Assembly: GCA_028871195.1 (NCBI GenBank) | Contig: JAGWNT010000032.1 | Location: 1 to 39,505, forward strand | DNA: 39,505 nt | Direction: 5' to 3' | Source: REEB85 sp018971455 | GTDB taxonomy: Bacteria > Pseudomonadota > Alphaproteobacteria > Acetobacterales > Acetobacteraceae | In this document: positions 8,539 to 16,328 of the stretch, piece by piece | How positions within the stretch are numbered: the stretch's first letter is position 1 | Layout: each line of letters opens with the position of its first letter | Notes under the pieces: generated by a model | Seen by the model: the letters and a program-made list of their open reading frames with translations, nothing else | What the model was told of the DNA's origin: nothing | The model's database searches: none | Position numbers and translations under genes: made by a program

Positions 8539-9308
8539 TTCGGCTGGTAGGTGCCGATGGAGTTGCCGCCATCGACGCTGACCACCGCGCCCGTGATGTA
8601 GGAGGCGGCGGGCGAGCAGAGGTAGAGCACCATGCCGGGCGTGTCGTCCGGCCCGCTGGTGCGGCCGAGCGGGATGCGCGCCGTCATCCGCTCCACGTAG
8701 TCATCGGGCAGCAGGGAGAAATCGCTGCCCGGGGCGAAGCCCGGCTCGACCACGTTGACGCGGATGCGGTGCGGCGCGAGCTCCAGCGCCTGGCCCTTGG
8801 AAAGGCGTTCGAGCGCGGTCTTGGACATGCAGTAGGTGACCGAGCCGGTGGGCATCTGGCGGGCGGCGCCGGAGCCGATGTTGACGAAGGCGCCGGCGAC
8901 GTGGTGCTGGATCATCAGGCGCGCCATCGCCTGGGTGACCAGGAACGGCGCGCGCACATTGACGCTCATGATGCGGTCGAACTCGGCCTCGGCGAGGTCG
9001 ATCAGCGGGCCGGTGCGCGGATAGACCCCGGCATTGTTGATGACGATGTCGGGCGCGCCCCAGGCGCCCGCGACGAGGGCGGCGAGGGCGGCGATCGAGG
9101 CCGAGCTGGTCAGGTCCGTGCCGTGCAGCAGGGTGCGCGCGGGATCGAGGCCGAGCTTCGTCGTCACGCCGGGCAGCAGGTCGGCGCGCATGTCGGACAG
9201 GCACAGCACGGCGCCGGCGCGGGCGAAGGCCGCCGCGATCCAGCCGCCATAGATGCCGGCCGCGCCGGTGACCACCACGCGCTTGCCGTCGAAGGAACGC
9301 TCGTTCAT
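8535..9308 (-). CDS. short-chain dehydrogenase/reductase inside the ABC importer operon
   Basis: A classical SDR of 257 residues, expected to oxidise or reduce a hydroxyl/keto group with NAD(P). The Gly-rich cofactor loop is TGAAGIYG (14-21), NNAG is at 90-93, the catalytic serine is probably Ser145, and the active-site Tyr158-x3-Lys162 lies in YCMSK. An acidic residue after strand two (Asp38 in LSDMR) hints at NAD preference, but that is only a guess. Its ribosome binding site (AGGAG) overlaps the stop of dppC nine bases upstream, and its 3' end overlaps dppD. This position, between permease and ATPase genes, suggests that the enzyme acts on the transported compound or its breakdown product. 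The substrate is unknown. Confidence 0.88.
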   Translation of the reverse strand: MNERSFDGKRVVVTGAAGIYGGWIAAAFARAGAVLCLSDMRADLLPGVTTKLGLDPARTLLHGTDLTSSASIAALAALVAGAWGAPDIVINNAGVYPRTGPLIDLAEAEFDRIMSVNVRAPFLVTQAMARLMIQHHVAGAFVNIGSGAARQMPTGSVTYCMSKTALERLSKGQALELAPHRIRVNVVEPGFAPGSDFSLLPDDYVERMTARIPLGRTSGPDDTPGMVLYLCSPAASYITGAVVSVDGGNSIGTYQPK

Positions 9309-9317
9309 GGGACTCTC

Positions 9318-10148
9318 CTAACGTGTCGCGGAACGGGGATCGAGCCGGTCGCGCAGCCAATCTCCCAGCAGGTTGACGCTCAGCACCAGCAGGAACAGGG
9401 CCGCGCCCGGAAAGACCGTGAGCCACCAGGCGCGGGCCACATAGTCGCGCCCGGCGCTCATGATCGAGCCCCAGGAGGGCGTGGGCGGCTGGATGCCGAG
9501 GCCGAGGAAGGACAGTCCGGCCTCGAACAGGATCATCAGCCCGAATTCGCTGGTGGCGACGACCAGGAGCGGGCCGGCGATGTTGGGCAGGATGTGGCGC
9601 AGCAGGATGCGCCATGGCCGGCACCCGGCCATCTCGGCGGCGCGGATATAGGGCAGGGCCGCGACCTGGAGCGTCTGCGCGTAGGCGACGCGCGTGTAGC
9701 GCGGCCAGCGCGTCAGCCCGAGCACCAGCACCAGCTTGACGAAGCCCGGGCCAAGCACGGCCACGGTGAGGACGGCGAGCAGGATGGCCGGAATCGACAA
9801 CATGCTGTCCACCAGCCGCATGATGACGATCTCGCTCCAGCCGCGGCGCCAGCCGGCGAGCAGGCCGAGCAGGCTGCCGGTGGCGAGCGAGACCGCGACC
9901 GACGAGGCGGCGACGGCGAGCGAGGCGCGCGCGCCGAAAATCAGCCGCGACAGCAGATCGCGGCCGAGATCGTCGGTGCCGAGCAGAAAATGGCCGGCGC
10001 GCAGCGCGGTGCCGGGTGGGCGCAGGCGGGCCAGCAGCGACTGGTGCAACGGATCGTAGGGCGCGAGCAGGGGGGCGGCGAGCGCCATCACCACGAAGCC
10101 GGCCAGGATGGCGAGCAGCAGGAGAATGGCGGGCGGCGGGCGGCGCAT
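9318..10148 (-). CDS. dppC: dipeptide-type ABC transporter permease (DppC/OppC)
   Basis: This is the second inner-membrane permease of the importer, 276 residues long with about six membrane segments. The start at 10148 gives the usual N-terminus: a first helix (residues about 8-28) followed by PLLAPYDP and the family motif H-F-L-L-G-T-D-D-L-G-R-D (residues about 53-64). The EAA loop that docks on the ATPases is seen as Y-I-R-A-A-E-M-A-G with R-H-I-L-P-N. The ATG shares one base with the stop of dppB (TGATG), so the two permeases are translationally coupled. A longer frame extends upstream but lies inside dppB and is not supported. It forms a heterodimeric channel with DppB. Confidence 0.9.
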   Translation of the reverse strand: MRRPPPAILLLLAILAGFVVMALAAPLLAPYDPLHQSLLARLRPPGTALRAGHFLLGTDDLGRDLLSRLIFGARASLAVAASSVAVSLATGSLLGLLAGWRRGWSEIVIMRLVDSMLSIPAILLAVLTVAVLGPGFVKLVLVLGLTRWPRYTRVAYAQTLQVAALPYIRAAEMAGCRPWRILLRHILPNIAGPLLVVATSEFGLMILFEAGLSFLGLGIQPPTPSWGSIMSAGRDYVARAWWLTVFPGAALFLLVLSVNLLGDWLRDRLDPRSATR

Positions 10149-11068
10149 CACGGGCCGCGCCGGATGCGCGGGTCGATCCAGGCATAGGCGAGATCGGCCA
10201 GCAGGTTCATGCCGATATAGACCAGCGAGACGAACAGCACGACGGCCTGCACCACCAGGAAGTCGCGCGCGGCGATGGATTGCATGGCGAGCTGGCCGAT
10301 GCCCGGCCAGGCGAACACCGTCTCGACGATCACCGCGCCGGCCAGCAGGTTGCCGATTTCCAGCGCCGCGATGGTCACCACCGGGATGGCCGCGTTGCGC
10401 AGCACGTGGCGCAGAATGGCCGCGCCGCGCGACAGGCCGCGGGCGCGCGCGGCGGCGACATAGTCGCGGCCCAGCTCGTCGAGCATGGCGATGCGCATCA
10501 TGCGCGCGAAGCCGGCCATGGTGACCAGGCCGAGGGCCACGGCCGGCAGGATGACCGAGGACGCGCTGTCGGCGCCCGAGGTCGGCAGCCAGCCGAGCGT
10601 CACGCCGAAGAGCAGGATGAGCAGGATGCCCGACCAGAAGGTGGGCAGGCTCTGCCCGGCGAGCACGACGACCGCGAGCAGCCGCGCCGCCGGCCGGCCG
10701 CGCCACACCGCCATGGCGATGCCCGCCGGCAGGCCAAGGCCGATGGCGACGGCGAGGGCGGCGAGGGCCAGCTCGACGGTGTAGGGAATGCGCGCGGCGA
10801 GAATCACCGCCACCGGCGCGCGCTGCACCAGCGACTGGCCAAGATCGAAATGCGCGAGCTGGCCGAGATAGGCGAGGTACTGCGCCAGCAGCGGCCGGTC
10901 GAAACCGAGCGCGTGGCGCAGTTCGGCGATCTGGGCGGCCGAGGCATCGGGCGGCACCAGCAGCAGCGTGGGATCGCCGGAGAGGTGGAGCACGACGAAG
11001 ACGATGCTGAGCACGCCGAACGCGGCGACCAGGGCCTGGCCGACGCGCCCGGCGATGTGGCGCGGCAT
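10148..11068 (-). CDS. dppB: dipeptide-type ABC transporter permease (DppB/OppB)
   Basis: This is the first inner-membrane permease of the importer, 306 residues. The N-terminal helix (about 9-28) is followed by a periplasmic region with D-R-P-L-L-A-Q-Y-L-A-Y-L-G, the usual DppB feature, and then five further helices. The EAA coupling loop is Y-V-A-A-A-R-A-R-G-L, ending in R-H-V-L-R-N-A. It begins ten bases after the stop of the substrate-binding protein gene and overlaps dppC by one base. Nickel and glutathione importers have the same permease type, so 'dipeptide' names the family and not a proven substrate. Confidence 0.9.
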   Translation of the reverse strand: MPRHIAGRVGQALVAAFGVLSIVFVVLHLSGDPTLLLVPPDASAAQIAELRHALGFDRPLLAQYLAYLGQLAHFDLGQSLVQRAPVAVILAARIPYTVELALAALAVAIGLGLPAGIAMAVWRGRPAARLLAVVVLAGQSLPTFWSGILLILLFGVTLGWLPTSGADSASSVILPAVALGLVTMAGFARMMRIAMLDELGRDYVAAARARGLSRGAAILRHVLRNAAIPVVTIAALEIGNLLAGAVIVETVFAWPGIGQLAMQSIAARDFLVVQAVVLFVSLVYIGMNLLADLAYAWIDPRIRRGP

Positions 11069-11078
11069 TCCGCCCGGC

Positions 11079-12566
11079 CTACGGCGTCCAGTGCATGTCC
11101 ATCACGAAGAACGCCTCGTTGGCGGTGGGTGTCCATTGCAGGTTGGTGCGCGCGGCGTAGATCGCCACGTCCTGGAACAGGCCAACGCCGGGGACGTCCG
11201 CGCGCAGGATGGTGAAGGCCTTGTGGTACTCGGCCAGCCGCTTGGCCGGGTCGAGCACGCTGCGCGCGGCATCGACGGCGGCGTCGAAGGCAGGGTTGGA
11301 GTATTTCGACCAGATGCTGCCGCTGCGGAACAGCGGGAAGATCACCCCGTCGGCATCCTGGCAGGCGCAGGACCAGCGCCCCTGGGACAGGCTGCCGGCC
11401 TCCTGTGGCGTACCCTGGCGCCGCTTGAGGTAGGTCGCCTGGTCCATGGTGACGATCTCGACCTTGAGGCCGACCTCGCCGAGCATCTGCTGCACCGCCT
11501 CGTTGAGCCGCCGGTCATAGGCGGGCGAGGTGAGGAATTGCAGCTTGGCGCCCTCGGCCCCCGCTTCCTTGATCAGCGCGCGGGCGCGGGCCGGATCGTA
11601 GGGCCAGCCGGGGATGTCGGACACGTAGCCGAAATTGGCCGGCGTCAGCACGATGTTCACCGGCTTCGCGTAGCCCTGCTGGAGGGCGGTGATCAGCGTG
11701 TCGCGGTCGATCGCCATGGCGATGGCCTGGCGGACGCGGACATCCTTGGTGGGCCCGGCCTCGGCGTTGATGAACAGGTAGGCGACGCGCTCCGTGGGCA
11801 CCGAGAGCACCTTCAGCGCGTGCTCGGATTTCAGCGCGATCGCGTCATCCGGCGACAGGCCGCGGGTGATGTCGGCGCGGCCCGTGCGCAGATCGGCGAT
11901 GCGCGTCGCGGTGTCGGGCACGGCGCGGAAGGTGACGGTGGCGAAGGGCGGCTTGCCGCGCCAATAGGCGGGGTTGGCGGCGAGCACGCTCTGCACGCCG
12001 CGCTGCCAGTCCTGCAGGCGATAGGGCCCGCTGCCCATCGGCTTCTGGTTGAAGCCCTGGTTGCCGAGCTTCTGCACATATGCCTTGGGCACGATGGACA
12101 GCTTCACCAGCTGCGCGAGCAGCGCGGGATAGGGCGTCTTGGTGTGCAGCGTGACCTGCGACGGGCCGGTGACGTCCGCCGAGGCGATCTGGTTGAACTG
12201 CGAAAGCTGCGGGCTGCGGAAGGCGGGGTCGATGATGCGCTGCACGCTGAAGACGACGTCGGCCGGCGTCAGCGGCGTGCCGTCCTGGAACTTGATGTCG
12301 GTGCGCAGATCGAAGACGATGGTCTTGTCGTCGGTGTAGTGCCAGGCGGTGGCGACCTGGGGGACGATCTTGCCTGTGCTGTCGCGGGTCACCAGGTTGT
12401 CGAAGATGTTGCGGTAGACCGTGTAGCTGTCGGTATCCCATTGCAGCTGCGGGTCCATGGTGGCGACATCGCCCGGCAGATCGACGACCAGTGCGTCCTT
12501 GACGGCGGCGGCCTGCGCCGGCGTGACCGCCAGACCCGCCAGAAGAGCCAGCCAGAGTTTGCCCAT
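11079..12566 (-). CDS. dppA: ABC transporter substrate-binding protein, SBP family 5 (DppA/OppA-like)
   Basis: This is the periplasmic receptor that should deliver ligand to DppBC. I chose the ATG at 12566 (MGKLWLALL), which has GGGAG nine bases upstream and opens a normal signal peptide ending AQA-A; an ATG five codons earlier at 12581 lies within an inverted repeat. The mature protein shows the family 5 layout: T-M-D-P near the start, the Y-x-N-I-F-D-N-L-V block, F-D-L-R-T-D-I-K-F-Q-D-G-T-P-L-T-A-D-V type region, and the VRQAIAMAIDRD helix in the second half. The mature length of about 475 residues is normal. Known ligands of this family include peptides, nickel, glutathione, opines and sugars, so the ligand is open. 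Confidence 0.9.
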   Translation of the reverse strand: MGKLWLALLAGLAVTPAQAAAVKDALVVDLPGDVATMDPQLQWDTDSYTVYRNIFDNLVTRDSTGKIVPQVATAWHYTDDKTIVFDLRTDIKFQDGTPLTPADVVFSVQRIIDPAFRSPQLSQFNQIASADVTGPSQVTLHTKTPYPALLAQLVKLSIVPKAYVQKLGNQGFNQKPMGSGPYRLQDWQRGVQSVLAANPAYWRGKPPFATVTFRAVPDTATRIADLRTGRADITRGLSPDDAIALKSEHALKVLSVPTERVAYLFINAEAGPTKDVRVRQAIAMAIDRDTLITALQQGYAKPVNIVLTPANFGYVSDIPGWPYDPARARALIKEAGAEGAKLQFLTSPAYDRRLNEAVQQMLGEVGLKVEIVTMDQATYLKRRQGTPQEAGSLSQGRWSCACQDADGVIFPLFRSGSIWSKYSNPAFDAAVDAARSVLDPAKRLAEYHKAFTILRADVPGVGLFQDVAIYAARTNLQWTPTANEAFFVMDMHWTP

Positions 12567-12579
12567 CAGCCCCACTCCC

Positions 12580-12599
12580 ATGCTTCAACCCTGAAGCAT
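12580..12599. repeat. perfect 8-bp inverted repeat between dctM and dppA
   Basis: ATGCTTCA and TGAAGCAT are separated by ACCC. The element lies just upstream of the ribosome binding site of the substrate-binding protein gene, in the only sizeable gap (70 bases) inside the transport cluster. No run of T follows on either strand, so it is not a clear intrinsic terminator. It could be an operator or an mRNA hairpin that sets the relative expression of the TRAP and ABC parts. Confidence 0.6.
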
Positions 12600-12636
12600 C
12601 GTGGTACAGCCGGCATTTCTTGGCAATGGGCGCCGC

Positions 12637-13926
12637 TCAGTAGCCGAGCGCATGCGGCAGGGCGAGCGCGAGGGCGGGGATAAGGGTCACCGCCAGCAGC
12701 ACGGCGAGCAGGGCCGCGACCAGCGGCAGCACCTCGCGAAAGATGGCGCCGAGCGGCGCGCGGGTGAGGCCGTGCATGACGAAGAGCAGCAGCCCGTGCG
12801 GCGGCAGCGCCAGGCCGATCATCATGTTGAGGATGATGACCACGCCGAAATGCACCGGATCGATGCCGATGGCGGTGGCCAGCGGCACCAGCAGCGGCAC
12901 CAGGATCAGCAGCATGGTGATGGCGTCGAGCACGCAGGCCAGGACCAGGAACACGACGTTGACGGCGAGCAGGAAGGCGACCGGGCCCGGGCGCCAGGCG
13001 GCCAGCAGGCCGTGCAGCAGCTGCGGCACGTTCTCGTTGGCGATGATGTAGTTGAACATGAAGGCGCCGACGATGATCAGCCCGACCGTGGCGATGCTGC
13101 GCACCGTCTCCTCGATGACGTGCCACAGCCCGGCGATGGTCATGGTGCGATAGACCAGCATGGTCAGCACCAGCGCGTAGCTGGCGGCGATGGCGGCGGC
13201 CTCGGTGGGGGTGGCGATGCCGGAATAGATGATCGCGAGCAGCAGGCCGGGCAGGGCGAGCGCCGGCAGCGCGCGGAGGACGATGCGCGGCATGGCGCGC
13301 CAGGGCGAGGGCGCTTCCGCGGGCAGCGCCTTGCGGCGCGCCAGCACGGCGATCGCAGCCATCAGGGCGAGCGCCATCATCGCCGCCGGCACCAGCCCGC
13401 CGAGGAACATGGCGGCGACCGAGGTGTTGGCGATCATCGCATAGAAGATCATCGGAATGGAGGGCGGCACGATCGGGCCGATGGTGGCCGAGGCGGCCGA
13501 GGTGGCCGCGGCGAAGCCCTCGCCGTAGCGCCCGTCGCGGATCATCATGCGCGCGATGATCAGGCCCGGCCCCGCCGCATCGGCCACCGCGCTGCCGGAC
13601 ATGCCGGAGAAGATCAGGTTGGTGACGACGTTGACATGCGCGAGACCGCCGCGGAAGCGGCCGCACAGGGCGAGTGCGAAATCCATCAGCCGCTCGATCA
13701 CCCCGCCGGCGCCCATGATGTTGGCGACGAAGATGAACAGCGGCACGGCGATCAGCACGTAGCTGGCATAGAGGCTGTTCATCACCTGATCGACGACCAG
13801 GCCGGGGTCCTGGTGGGTGGCGAACAGATAGGCAAAACCGGCGCCGAGCATGGCCAACCCGATCGGCGCGCCGAGCAGCGCCACGCCGAGGAACACCGCG
13901 AAGGTGACGGTCAGGCCGAGCGACAT
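12637..13926 (-). CDS. dctM: TRAP transporter large permease (DctM)
   Basis: This is the 429-residue large membrane subunit of a tripartite ATP-independent periplasmic transporter, which moves organic acids with sodium or protons. The start at 13926 gives the standard N-terminus (S-L-G-L-T-V-T-F-A-V-F-L-G-V) and 12 or more hydrophobic segments. Family blocks include the G-x-x-E-R-L-M-D-F-A region, the S-G-S-A-V-A-D-A-A-G-P-G-L-I motif, and G-P-I-V-P-P-S-I-P with a second P-x-x-P-P-H-G-L-L-L-F near the C-terminus. It overlaps the end of dctQ by 16 bases. The same frame is open further upstream, but that extension would lie inside dctQ and has no homology. Confidence 0.92.
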   Translation of the reverse strand: MSLGLTVTFAVFLGVALLGAPIGLAMLGAGFAYLFATHQDPGLVVDQVMNSLYASYVLIAVPLFIFVANIMGAGGVIERLMDFALALCGRFRGGLAHVNVVTNLIFSGMSGSAVADAAGPGLIIARMMIRDGRYGEGFAAATSAASATIGPIVPPSIPMIFYAMIANTSVAAMFLGGLVPAAMMALALMAAIAVLARRKALPAEAPSPWRAMPRIVLRALPALALPGLLLAIIYSGIATPTEAAAIAASYALVLTMLVYRTMTIAGLWHVIEETVRSIATVGLIIVGAFMFNYIIANENVPQLLHGLLAAWRPGPVAFLLAVNVVFLVLACVLDAITMLLILVPLLVPLATAIGIDPVHFGVVIILNMMIGLALPPHGLLLFVMHGLTRAPLGAIFREVLPLVAALLAVLLAVTLIPALALALPHALGY

Positions 13927-14366
13927 AGCGCCCACAGGCTGGCCACGGCACGGATGCAGACGGCGACGAGGAATATCCCGAAACAGGCATAGACCCAGTC
14001 GAGCCGCCATTGCAGCACCGGCGTCGTCTCGCGCCACAGGAAGGCGATGTAGCCCAGGGCGGCCGGCAGGGCGGCGGCGAACAGGCCGCCCAGGATGAGG
14101 TTGCGCAGGATCGCCGCCGCCCGCTGCCCGCCGAGGGGCAGGGCGCGCACCACCAGGTCGAAGGCGATGTGCTGGCGGTCGGCGATCATCGTCGCGTTGG
14201 CCCAGAAGATGATCCAGACGAACAGGACCGAGCTCACCTCGTCGGCCCAGGGCAGCGGGGTCGCGAAGACGTAGCGCAGCACGACCTTGAGCATGAACAC
14301 GGCGAAGACGCCGGCGAACATCAGCACGCCGGCGCCGCTCGCGGCGCGCGTCAGCAGGCGGCGCAT
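13911..14366 (-). CDS. dctQ: TRAP transporter small permease (DctQ)
   Basis: This is the four-helix small membrane subunit that partners DctM, 151 residues. Hydrophobic segments occur at about residues 10-30, 45-62, 88-108 and 127-147. The family motif W-A-D-E-V-S/L-F-V-W with I-x-W-A-N-A lies between helices one and two, and the R-x-x-x-H-I-A-F-D segment follows helix two. The gene begins one base after the stop of dctP and runs 16 bases into dctM, so the three subunits are coupled in the order P-Q-M. Small size and low sequence conservation are normal for DctQ; position makes the call secure. Confidence 0.9.
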   Translation of the reverse strand: MRRLLTRAASGAGVLMFAGVFAVFMLKVVLRYVFATPLPWADEVSSVLFVWIIFWANATMIADRQHIAFDLVVRALPLGGQRAAAILRNLILGGLFAAALPAALGYIAFLWRETTPVLQWRLDWVYACFGIFLVAVCIRAVASLWALCRSA

Positions 14367-14367
14367 G

Positions 14368-15348
14368 CTACTGCGCCATCGCCTCGGCCATCAGCGTCTT
14401 GTCCCATTGCTTGGCGATGGGCGCATCGGCGTAGATCTTGTCGGCATTCTTGCGGAAGGCGGCGAGATCGACCCTGGTGATGGTCAGCCCCTTGGCGGCA
14501 AGCTCCTTGACAATGCGCGCCTCGTCGGCCAGGCGGGCCGCGTCGTTCTGCTTCAGCGCCATCACCGCCGCCGCGCGCAGCTTGGCCTGGAGGTCGGGCG
14601 AGAGCTTGTTCCAGACCGGGCTTGCGATGTCGAAGAAGACCGGCTGCACCAGATGCGCGGTCAGCACGACCTGCTGGGTGACTTCGTAGAACTTGGCGGC
14701 GTTGAGGATGGTGAGCGGGTTCTCCTGGCCGTCGATGGTGCCGGTCTTGAGGCCGAGATAGGTCTCCGGCATGCCCATCGGCACCGGGGTGACGCCGATG
14801 GCCCGCCCGAGCAGCTGCCATTCCGGGCCGGGCGGCATGCGCATGGTGATGCCGGCGAGGTCCTGCGGGCCGCGGACCTCGCGCTTCGTGCGCAGGTTGA
14901 CCTCGCGCGTGCCGAGATAGCCGACGGCGAGAATCTGGATGCCCATCTTCTGCGCCACGACCTTCTCGTATGTGGCGCCGAACGGCCCGTCGAACAATTT
15001 GCGCAGATGGGCGTAGTCGCGGATCAGATAGCCGCGGTTGAGAAAGCCGTAGGCCGGCACCTGCTGGGCGACCTCGAAGGTGGTGCCGGTGCTCATTTCC
15101 AGGTTGCCGCGCTGGAGGGCCGGGAACTCGGTGCCCTGGCGAAACAGCGTGCCGGCCGGGTAGAGGCTGATCTTGAAGGCGCCGGGCGCCGTGCGCTCCA
15201 GCTCCGCCTTGAAGCTGGTCATCGCCTTGGCGAGGAAATCGCCGGGCGGGGCGGCCGTGGAGAAACGCAGCACGGTTTGTGCGCGGGCGGGCAGCGCCAT
15301 CGGCAGGGCGATGGCCAGCGCCAGGAGGCTCGTTGAAAGCAGCCGCAT
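14368..15348 (-). CDS. dctP: TRAP transporter substrate-binding protein (DctP)
   Basis: This periplasmic binding protein of 326 residues should capture a carboxylate ligand for DctQM. The ATG at 15348 has a strong ribosome binding site (GGAGGG) that overlaps the stop of the FAH-hydrolase gene, and opens a signal peptide ending ARA-Q. The mature part starts LRFSTAAPPGD. The conserved ligand arginine is probably in D-L-A-G-I-T-M-R-M-P (about residue 170), where family members bind the substrate carboxylate. G-Q-E-N-P-L follows later, another family block. Its position next to a FAH-family hydrolase suggests an organic or sugar acid as ligand; this is inference from context only. Confidence 0.92.
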   Translation of the reverse strand: MRLLSTSLLALAIALPMALPARAQTVLRFSTAAPPGDFLAKAMTSFKAELERTAPGAFKISLYPAGTLFRQGTEFPALQRGNLEMSTGTTFEVAQQVPAYGFLNRGYLIRDYAHLRKLFDGPFGATYEKVVAQKMGIQILAVGYLGTREVNLRTKREVRGPQDLAGITMRMPPGPEWQLLGRAIGVTPVPMGMPETYLGLKTGTIDGQENPLTILNAAKFYEVTQQVVLTAHLVQPVFFDIASPVWNKLSPDLQAKLRAAAVMALKQNDAARLADEARIVKELAAKGLTITRVDLAAFRKNADKIYADAPIAKQWDKTLMAEAMAQ

Positions 15349-15350
15349 CT

Positions 15351-16232
15351 TCAGCCCTCCGGTTGAATGGTGACGGACAACACGCCGATGCCCTCGATCT
15401 CGGCGTCGACCCGGTCGCCGACGGCGAGGAACGTGCCCTTCGGCGCGCCGACGCCGGCGGGCGTGCCGGTGAGGATGACGTCGCCGGGATCGAGCGTCAT
15501 GATGCGCGAGGCGGTGGCGATCTGCTCGGCGATGGAGAAGATCATCCCCGAGGTGCGGGCGTCCTGCCGGGTCTGGCCGTTCACGGCGAGCGACAGGCGC
15601 AGATCCTGCGGGTTCCCGAGGAACGCCGCCGGCACCAGGCGCGGGCCCATCGGGCAGCACGTGTCGTGGGCTTTGCCGGCCACCCAGTCGAGCTTGTAGA
15701 AGGTCTCGGGCGCGCGGTTGAGGTCGCGCGCGGAAAAATCGATCGCCACCGTGCAGGCGGCGACATGCGCCAGCGCGGCATCCACCGCGACGTTGCGCGC
15801 GCGCCGGCCGATGACCACGGCGAGCTCGACCTCCCAGTCCATGGCTTGGGTGCCGATGGGCTTGCGCACGGTGGCGCCTGGCCCGACCACGGCGTTGCGC
15901 GGCGGCTTCATGAAAAAGAACAGCCGCTGCGCCTCCTTGCGCAGATCGGCCACGCCCATTTCGGCGCAGTGGTCGTAGTAATTCGCCCCGGCGCAGAGGA
16001 TCTTTCCCGGATAGCGCAAGGGCGCCAGCCGCGGCAGCCCGGCCGGCAGGGCCGGCCCGGGCGCGGCGGCGGCGAGATGGGCGGACCAGCGCGGCCACTC
16101 CTCGAACAACCCGGCGACATCCGCGGGGGCGCCGCAATCGGCGAGGCGGCTCAGCACCCCGTCGCGTTCGACGCAGCCCACCGCGCGCCCGTCCAGCTCG
16201 ACCGTCGCCAACGCAAAAGCCCCTGCTGACAT
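15351..16232 (-). CDS. fumarylacetoacetate hydrolase (FAH) family protein
   Basis: This 293-residue cytoplasmic enzyme belongs to the FAH family, which cleaves or hydrates diketo and enol acids using a divalent metal. The metal-binding set is visible: Glu134 and Glu136 in DWEVELAVVIG, and Asp165 in AIDFSARD. The candidate catalytic His88 is in NYYDHCAEMG, and LTGTPAGVG occurs near the C-terminus. It is the first gene after the divergent GntR operator region, and its stop is two bases from the dctP start, so enzyme and TRAP importer are co-expressed. Candidate substrates include acylpyruvates and 2,4-diketo-3-deoxy sugar acids; the latter would fit the SDR and KDA-dehydratase genes near 20-22 kb. 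Confidence 0.88.
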   Translation of the reverse strand: MSAGAFALATVELDGRAVGCVERDGVLSRLADCGAPADVAGLFEEWPRWSAHLAAAAPGPALPAGLPRLAPLRYPGKILCAGANYYDHCAEMGVADLRKEAQRLFFFMKPPRNAVVGPGATVRKPIGTQAMDWEVELAVVIGRRARNVAVDAALAHVAACTVAIDFSARDLNRAPETFYKLDWVAGKAHDTCCPMGPRLVPAAFLGNPQDLRLSLAVNGQTRQDARTSGMIFSIAEQIATASRIMTLDPGDVILTGTPAGVGAPKGTFLAVGDRVDAEIEGIGVLSVTIQPEG

Positions 16233-16265
16233 GCTGCCTCGCCCCGTTGCTCACCCGGACGTTAT

Positions 16266-16298
16266 TTGATAAATTATGCCTGTCAATATAAATTATAT
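16266..16298. promoter_or_regulatory. divergent promoter/operator with twin ATAAATTAT repeats
   Basis: The 96-base gap between the FAH gene and the GntR gene holds a markedly AT-rich patch. ATAAATTAT occurs at 16269-16277 and again at 16288-16296, 19 bases apart start to start, nearly two helical turns. On the plus strand TTGATA (16266-16271) is followed after 17 bases by TAAATT (16289-16294). On the minus strand a perfect TTGACA (16286-16281) lies between the repeats, pointing towards the FAH gene, with only a poor -10 downstream. A dimeric regulator on the repeats would cover both promoters, consistent with autoregulation by the adjacent GntR protein. Binding is inferred. Confidence 0.6.
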
Positions 16299-16328
16299 CC
16301 GCCCGTGGAAACCCTGCACCATCCCGCC

